Below are positions 5,618 through 9,162 of a stretch of DNA of 9,162 nucleotides, one piece after another. The stretch comes from an uncultured archaeon (GTDB lineage Archaea > Korarchaeota > Korarchaeia > Korarchaeales > Korarchaeaceae). Both the position numbers and the translations under genes were made by a program. The notes beneath the pieces were generated by a model. The model was not told the origin of the DNA. It did no database searches and saw only the letters and a list, made by a program, of their open reading frames with translations. Within the stretch, counting starts at the first letter, position 1; each line of letters begins with the position of its first letter. The DNA is taken from assembly GCA_938073845.1 (NCBI GenBank), contig CALJEO010000014.1, positions 1 to 9,162 of the forward strand, written 5' to 3'.

Positions 5618-6520
5618 TTGAGGGAGGAGGAAGCGGAGGTCCTCATGAGATTGGGGGAGGTCCACTCATCCATACTGGAGGGCCTGGTCACGAGGGTCAA
5701 GGAGGGGATCAAGCTGATCGATATAGCTGAGGAATCTGAGGTAGAGATAAGGGAAAGAGGCTACGAACCAGCCTTCCCTACGAACATCTCGCTAAATCAG
5801 ATGGCGGCTCATTACACGCCCTTCCCAGGCGATGAGAGCATCGTAACGAGTGGTTCCATCGTGAAGCTGGATTTGGGGTCTCATGTAAACGGTCTGATAG
5901 TGGATGCGGCTAGGACCGTTGCGCTCAATGATAGGTACGAGGAAATGGTTGAGGTCGCGAGGGATGCGGTGATGAGGTCAATAGCCAAGATGGTACCCGG
6001 GAGTAAGCTGATATATGTGAGCGAGGTGATCTATGAGACCATAGTGTCCTCGGGATACAGACCGATAAGCAACCTCACCGGACATAAGATAGAGGTTTAC
6101 AAGCTTCACGCAGGTGTTGACGTTCCTAACGTCCCGGTTAGGGGGAATTACAGGATAAAAGAGGGAGATTTATTTGCGATTGAGCCTTTCGTCACGCTTC
6201 CTGACTCTAAAGGTTACGTCATGTCCTCAGACAAGCCTCTGATATTCTCCCTTAGGAAGAAGGTGAACGTGAGGGATGAGATGGAGAGGAGGGTGATGAG
6301 GTTGATAGAGAGGAGTTACAGTAAGCTACCTTTCTGCGAGAGGTGGCTCGTCAGCGAGATCGGGACTAGGGTGGATGATGTCCTACTACGCTTGGTTAGG
6401 AAAGGGGCGCTGATGCCTTATCCGCCGCTCGTCGAGGCATCGGGTAAGTTAGTCGTCCAGTACGAGGACACCGTGCTCGTCACATCTGAGGGCCCGATCA
6501 ACCTGACGGGAGGATTCTGA
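5618..6520 (+). CDS. map: Methionine aminopeptidase, type II
   Basis: Removes the initiator methionine from nascent proteins; a cytoplasmic dinuclear metalloenzyme of the pita-bread fold. The 300 residues match the usual length of the archaeal enzyme. All five metal ligands are present: D85 and D96 (LDLGSHVNGLIVDAAR), H156 (NLTGHKI), E189 (FAIEPFVT) and E283 (QYEDTVLV). H65 in AAHYTP and H164 in LHAG are the expected substrate-site histidines. The roughly 60-residue helical insertion after residue about 205 is the type II mark. The TTG start at 5618 gives REEEAEVLMRLGEV, the expected N-terminal helix, and has GAGGT seven bases upstream; a TAA in frame at 5600 excludes a longer form. Divergent from sua5 and overlapping hjc by one base (TGATG), so both are probably co-transcribed. 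Confidence 0.96.
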   Translation: MREEEAEVLMRLGEVHSSILEGLVTRVKEGIKLIDIAEESEVEIRERGYEPAFPTNISLNQMAAHYTPFPGDESIVTSGSIVKLDLGSHVNGLIVDAARTVALNDRYEEMVEVARDAVMRSIAKMVPGSKLIYVSEVIYETIVSSGYRPISNLTGHKIEVYKLHAGVDVPNVPVRGNYRIKEGDLFAIEPFVTLPDSKGYVMSSDKPLIFSLRKKVNVRDEMERRVMRLIERSYSKLPFCERWLVSEIGTRVDDVLLRLVRKGALMPYPPLVEASGKLVVQYEDTVLVTSEGPINLTGGF

Positions 6521-6930
6521 TGGGCTTTAGGAGGAAGGGTATAAGGGCAGAGAGGGACCTACTGGAGAAGCTCTGGAAACTCGGGATAGGCGCTGTCAGG
6601 GTCGCTGGAAGCGGCGTCTCAACCTATCCCTCAACTGATATAATAGCCGGGTTCAAGGGGAGGGTGGCGGTCATAGAGGTAAAGGTGTCATCGAAGGAGG
6701 TGATATACGTCCCTCCGGAGGAGGTCAAGTCGATCAACCTGCTCGCGGAAGTCATGGGAGCTGATCCCTGGCTGGCCATCAGGTTCACCTCGGATAGGAG
6801 GGGTGGATTCTATATGCTGAGGCTCGATGAGGCTAGAGAACTGAGATCAGGATATTTATCGGTAGATTTTGAACTTGTAAGGACAAAAGGGATTTCTATT
6901 GAGGAATTTGCACGAAAACTCATGGCTTGA
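6520..6930 (+). CDS. hjc: Holliday junction resolvase Hjc
   Basis: Structure-specific endonuclease that cuts four-way DNA junctions during recombination and fork repair, acting as a dimer. The 136 residues are close to the usual archaeal length. The nuclease-fold motifs are complete: RRKGIRAERDL with E11 and R12, R27 in VRVAGSG, D40 in YPSTDIIA, and E53-x-K55 in VIEVKVS. The ATG overlaps the map stop (TGATG, 6518-6522) and is preceded by GGGAGG about six bases upstream, so translation is probably coupled to map. Its last 11 bases overlap the 3' end of the convergent endA gene. Linkage of map and hjc carries no known functional meaning; shared transcription is the likely reason. Confidence 0.93.
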   Translation: MGFRRKGIRAERDLLEKLWKLGIGAVRVAGSGVSTYPSTDIIAGFKGRVAVIEVKVSSKEVIYVPPEEVKSINLLAEVMGADPWLAIRFTSDRRGGFYMLRLDEARELRSGYLSVDFELVRTKGISIEEFARKLMA

Positions 6931-8002
6931 ACCAGCTCACCTTGTAGTTAAGGACCCCCTCACCGGAGACGAGCGAGACCACGAGCTCCTTCCTGACAGA
7001 TGTAGCCAGTCTCCCGGCCCTTATCAGATCCACCGGCTTGATGCTCCCATCCAGCGGGCCTGCTATACAGAGGTAAGGGGCATGCTCAAGACCGGGCCCC
7101 TTCTCGTAAACTATGTAGTCCACCCCGTACTTCGAACCGGCCTTAGGAATGTACCCCAGATCCCTCCAGTAGCTGTGAACCCTCTCCTTGATGCTTGAGT
7201 TCTCCCTGACCTGAGAGAATCTCCTTCTAAGCTCCTCTATCCCTAGGAAATTGCCTCCGGGATCCCTAACCTCCATCTTCCCCTTGGACACTAAGTAGAT
7301 GGCCTCGACCAGGGAGAGCTGGAGTGGGGAATCATAGAGCTTGAAGGGCTCCGGTTTCGCTATCCCTATGGGGTGTCCCCAGAAACCCTTAGCATGAAGC
7401 TCCCCAGGGTTCTCGAAGACCAGAACCCTATCACCTATGAGCACCCCAGACCTGTGAGGGATGTCACTGAGGTCCCCCTTTATGGGTCTCGGGATGAACT
7501 TCTCGGCGGTATAGTAAGTCACGTTCATCTCATCGTCGACGACGGCCAGGATAAGCTCCTTCCTGAGTCTCACCGCCTTCTCTAGGGAATCTAGGAGATA
7601 GGAGTGAGGGACGGGCTGATCCTCAGATAGGGGAAGGACAAGCTGCTTAGCTGAGGCCTCACCTATTGATGCTCCCTTAGGATATAATCTCAGGAACTCA
7701 GTAGCTCTCTCGTAAGCCACAACTCTGTTCCTCCTCCTGAGGTCGCTGTAAACGATGTACTTGAGGAAGTTGCCTTGATCACGCAAAATCATTCCTAACA
7801 AGCTCTCTAAGCTTAGAGGATTACCTCTATCATCAAGGACCTCCACCCTCTGATTCCAGACAAGGTAGACAGCCTCCAAGGGATGGATCTCCAGCTCATT
7901 ACCGACTATCTCCCCATACCCTTGCTTATAGAGCTTCTCGAAGTCCTCCTTGAAGTAGATCATCCCGTCCCTCAGGAATCCTCTCTGAGGGGCCCTGCTC
8001 AT
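6920..8002 (-). CDS. endA: tRNA-splicing endonuclease, duplicated (two-unit) form
   Basis: Cuts introns from pre-tRNA at bulge-helix-bulge sites. The 360 residues contain two tandem EndA units. Unit 1 (about 8-175) has LYKQGYG and PLEAVYLVWNQRVEV; unit 2 (about 187-360) has LHAKGFWG and SLVEAIYLVSKGKMEV, a clear internal repeat. The catalytic triad is in unit 2: Y299 (DYIVYEKG), H307 (EHAPYL) and K338 (ATSVRKELV), within the family core KYGVDYIVY...RLATSVRK. Unit 1 keeps the matching RKEL lysine (K148) but I see no equivalent tyrosine-histidine pair, so it is probably structural. This corresponds to the homodimeric fused architecture known from Archaeoglobus-like enzymes. The ATG overlaps the upstream dehydrogenase stop (ATGA, 7999-8002), implying coupled translation. 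The 3' end overlaps hjc by 11 bases. Confidence 0.93.
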   Translation of the reverse strand: MSRAPQRGFLRDGMIYFKEDFEKLYKQGYGEIVGNELEIHPLEAVYLVWNQRVEVLDDRGNPLSLESLLGMILRDQGNFLKYIVYSDLRRRNRVVAYERATEFLRLYPKGASIGEASAKQLVLPLSEDQPVPHSYLLDSLEKAVRLRKELILAVVDDEMNVTYYTAEKFIPRPIKGDLSDIPHRSGVLIGDRVLVFENPGELHAKGFWGHPIGIAKPEPFKLYDSPLQLSLVEAIYLVSKGKMEVRDPGGNFLGIEELRRRFSQVRENSSIKERVHSYWRDLGYIPKAGSKYGVDYIVYEKGPGLEHAPYLCIAGPLDGSIKPVDLIRAGRLATSVRKELVVSLVSGEGVLNYKVSWFKP

Positions 8003-8925
8003 ATTCTCACGCTTCTCTCCACAGCTTCGAAGAGCACCTCGAGAACATCCTCAGCGAATTTGAAATCAAAATCAGGATCCTTACCCTCCTTCACACTCTC
8101 AACAAAATGTGAGAGCTCTCTGTAGAGCGGCTCGTCTCTCCTCAATCTAGGCATGTACACATCATCTCTCCTATCGATCCTCAGGAACTGATCAGCGTAG
8201 TCCAGCGATATGGTCCCATCCTCTCCCGTAACAGTTATCTCCCTTATTCCAGCTGCGGTCAGCCAGTTGGCCTCGATTACCGCAACGACTTCGTTCCCAT
8301 ATGACGATATTAATATGGCGAGATCCTCACCATTTCCCTCGTTGAGGAGTCTCGCTGCGTAAGCTTGTAAGTAGCTGGGTCTCTCCCCCATGAGAAAGCG
8401 ATGAACGTAGAGCTCATGGATCGCTAAGTCCATGATAACCCCTATCTTCCACCCCAGGACCTTCTTCGGGAGTCTCCCGGCCCTCCTAGAGGAGATGGAG
8501 GATACCCTCCCTATGGCTCCATCATCAAGCAGTTCCTTCAGCTTGATGACAGCTGGGTTGAAAAGCTCCGTGAAGCCCGGCATGAAGATGCTGCCTTTAC
8601 CTATCAGGGAAGATAGGGAAGATAGCTCGGATCTACTGGTGACGATAGGCTTCTCGGTTAGCACAGACAATCCTGATTCCAGCGCCACCTTCGTGACCTC
8701 GAAGAGGTGCTGGGGTGTCACTACAACGCTCACGGCATCCAGCGACTCCCTGGATACCATCTCCTCAACGGATGTGTAGTAATTGATGCGGTAATTCTCC
8801 GCAAGTTTCCTAGCGGAGGCCTCATCCCTATCGGCTACGGCGACTAATTTGGCATCACCTATTGTCCTATAAACTCTGGCATGAGCTGCGCCGAACCAAC
8901 CGCATCCCACTACTCCGACTCTCAC
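7999..8925 (-). CDS. Gfo/Idh/MocA-family NAD(P)-dependent sugar dehydrogenase
   Basis: A two-domain oxidoreductase of about 308 residues. The N-terminal Rossmann fold has VGCGWFG near the start, an acidic residue in VAVADRD, and the family EKP motif (TEKPIVTS). The C-terminal domain has the DLAIH motif with the expected catalytic aspartate and histidine. The segments ELFNPAVIKLKELL and GVIMDLAIHELYVHRFLMGE most resemble archaeal UDP-N-acetylglucosamine 3-dehydrogenase (GnnA-like) proteins, so a nucleotide-sugar substrate is a reasonable guess; the true substrate cannot be read from sequence. GTG 8925 gives the typical MRVGVVGCG start and lies about 26 bases after a TATA box, which suits a leaderless mRNA; TTG 8931 is an alternative without a good ribosome-binding site. 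First gene of a two-gene unit with endA. Confidence 0.85.
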   Translation of the reverse strand: MRVGVVGCGWFGAAHARVYRTIGDAKLVAVADRDEASARKLAENYRINYYTSVEEMVSRESLDAVSVVVTPQHLFEVTKVALESGLSVLTEKPIVTSRSELSSLSSLIGKGSIFMPGFTELFNPAVIKLKELLDDGAIGRVSSISSRRAGRLPKKVLGWKIGVIMDLAIHELYVHRFLMGERPSYLQAYAARLLNEGNGEDLAILISSYGNEVVAVIEANWLTAAGIREITVTGEDGTISLDYADQFLRIDRRDDVYMPRLRRDEPLYRELSHFVESVKEGKDPDFDFKFAEDVLEVLFEAVERSVRI

Positions 8926-8945
8926 TTCCAACCGAGGTCCCGCGG

Positions 8946-8956
8946 TTATATTTTTA
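8946..8956. promoter_or_regulatory. Near-symmetrical shared TATA element between dehydrogenase and ubiA-family gene
   Basis: The plus strand reads GGTTATATTTTTACC (8944-8958), nearly its own reverse complement at the flanks. Centred near 8951, it predicts a minus-strand start near 8925, exactly at the GTG of the dehydrogenase gene, and a plus-strand start near 8977, within the GGAGGT ribosome-binding site of the UbiA gene. A second AT-rich block (8961-8970) is too close to that site to serve the plus gene. Confidence 0.5.
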
Positions 8957-8988
8957 CCATGAATAAAAAAGCATTGGAGGTAGCGATC

Positions 8989-9162
8989 ATGGGGAAGCTC
9001 AGAGCTTACATGGAGCTCTCCAGACCCAAGAATGCGTTCATGTCAATCTTAGGGGCTGTGACGGGATGGGTAAATTCGACAGCTACCTACGACTGGAGAT
9101 TCATCCTCGCATGTGCGATCCCTCCCCTGGTCCTGATGGGGGGAAACGCGGTGAACGATTAC
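8989..9162 (+). CDS. UbiA-family prenyltransferase, probable DGGGP synthase, 3' end missing
   Basis: Only the first 58 codons lie in the window. They begin MGKLRAYMELSRPKNAFMS, with the LxRPKN motif of archaeal UbiA proteins, then a first membrane helix (ILGAVTGWV), a short hydrophilic stretch, and a second hydrophobic segment (FILACAIPPLVLMGGNAVNDY) whose end is the beginning of the Asp-rich NDxxxD prenyl-diphosphate/Mg site. This fits (S)-2,3-di-O-geranylgeranylglyceryl phosphate synthase, the membrane enzyme adding the second geranylgeranyl chain in archaeal lipid synthesis. Other UbiA relatives cannot be excluded from this much sequence. ATG 8989 has GGAGGT at 8975-8980, eight bases upstream. 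Divergent from the dehydrogenase gene. Confidence 0.82.
   Translation, partial: MGKLRAYMELSRPKNAFMSILGAVTGWVNSTATYDWRFILACAIPPLVLMGGNAVNDY

Overview
The window is archaeal chromosome, most likely from a thermophilic member of the Thermoproteota/Korarchaeota side of the tree. Archaeal marks are a type II methionine aminopeptidase, an Hjc Holliday-junction resolvase, a tRNA-splicing endonuclease, stand-alone Kae1 and YrdC-type Sua5 for t6A synthesis, a UbiA lipid prenyltransferase, TATA-box promoters and oligo-T terminators. Coding density is high, genes overlap by a few bases, and AGG/AGA and ATA codons are common. The exact lineage is inferred, not proven.

Left part (1-1372): the C-terminal part of a membrane-anchored winged-helix protein (+) ends one base from a tRNA-Leu(UAG) gene (-). 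A 547-bp stretch without a confident gene follows. It holds the tRNA promoter, one doubtful small minus-strand reading frame, and what looks like the decayed N-terminus of a second MoxR-type ATPase, interrupted by a TAG.

Middle (1373-5552, all minus): an intact MoxR AAA+ ATPase and VWA (MIDAS) protein pair overlapping by ATGA, with its own promoter, then an oligo-T terminator, then a sua5-kae1-cmk operon. Sua5 makes threonylcarbamoyl-AMP and Kae1 transfers the group to tRNA A37. Kae1 seems to start at a non-canonical ATC codon; the first standard start in its frame would delete a conserved nucleotide-binding motif.

Right part (5618-9162): map and hjc (+) overlap as TGATG and are divergent from sua5, apparently sharing a TATA element with it. 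hjc ends tail-to-tail with endA (-). endA is translationally coupled to an upstream Gfo/Idh/MocA sugar dehydrogenase gene, which is divergent from a UbiA-family gene cut by the right edge. A second near-symmetrical TATA element sits between these two.

The gene set is mostly housekeeping: tRNA modification and splicing, protein N-terminal processing, recombination, CMP phosphorylation and membrane lipid synthesis. The less ordinary parts are the MoxR-VWA module with the ATPase remnant beside it, the kae1 start, and the shared divergent promoters.
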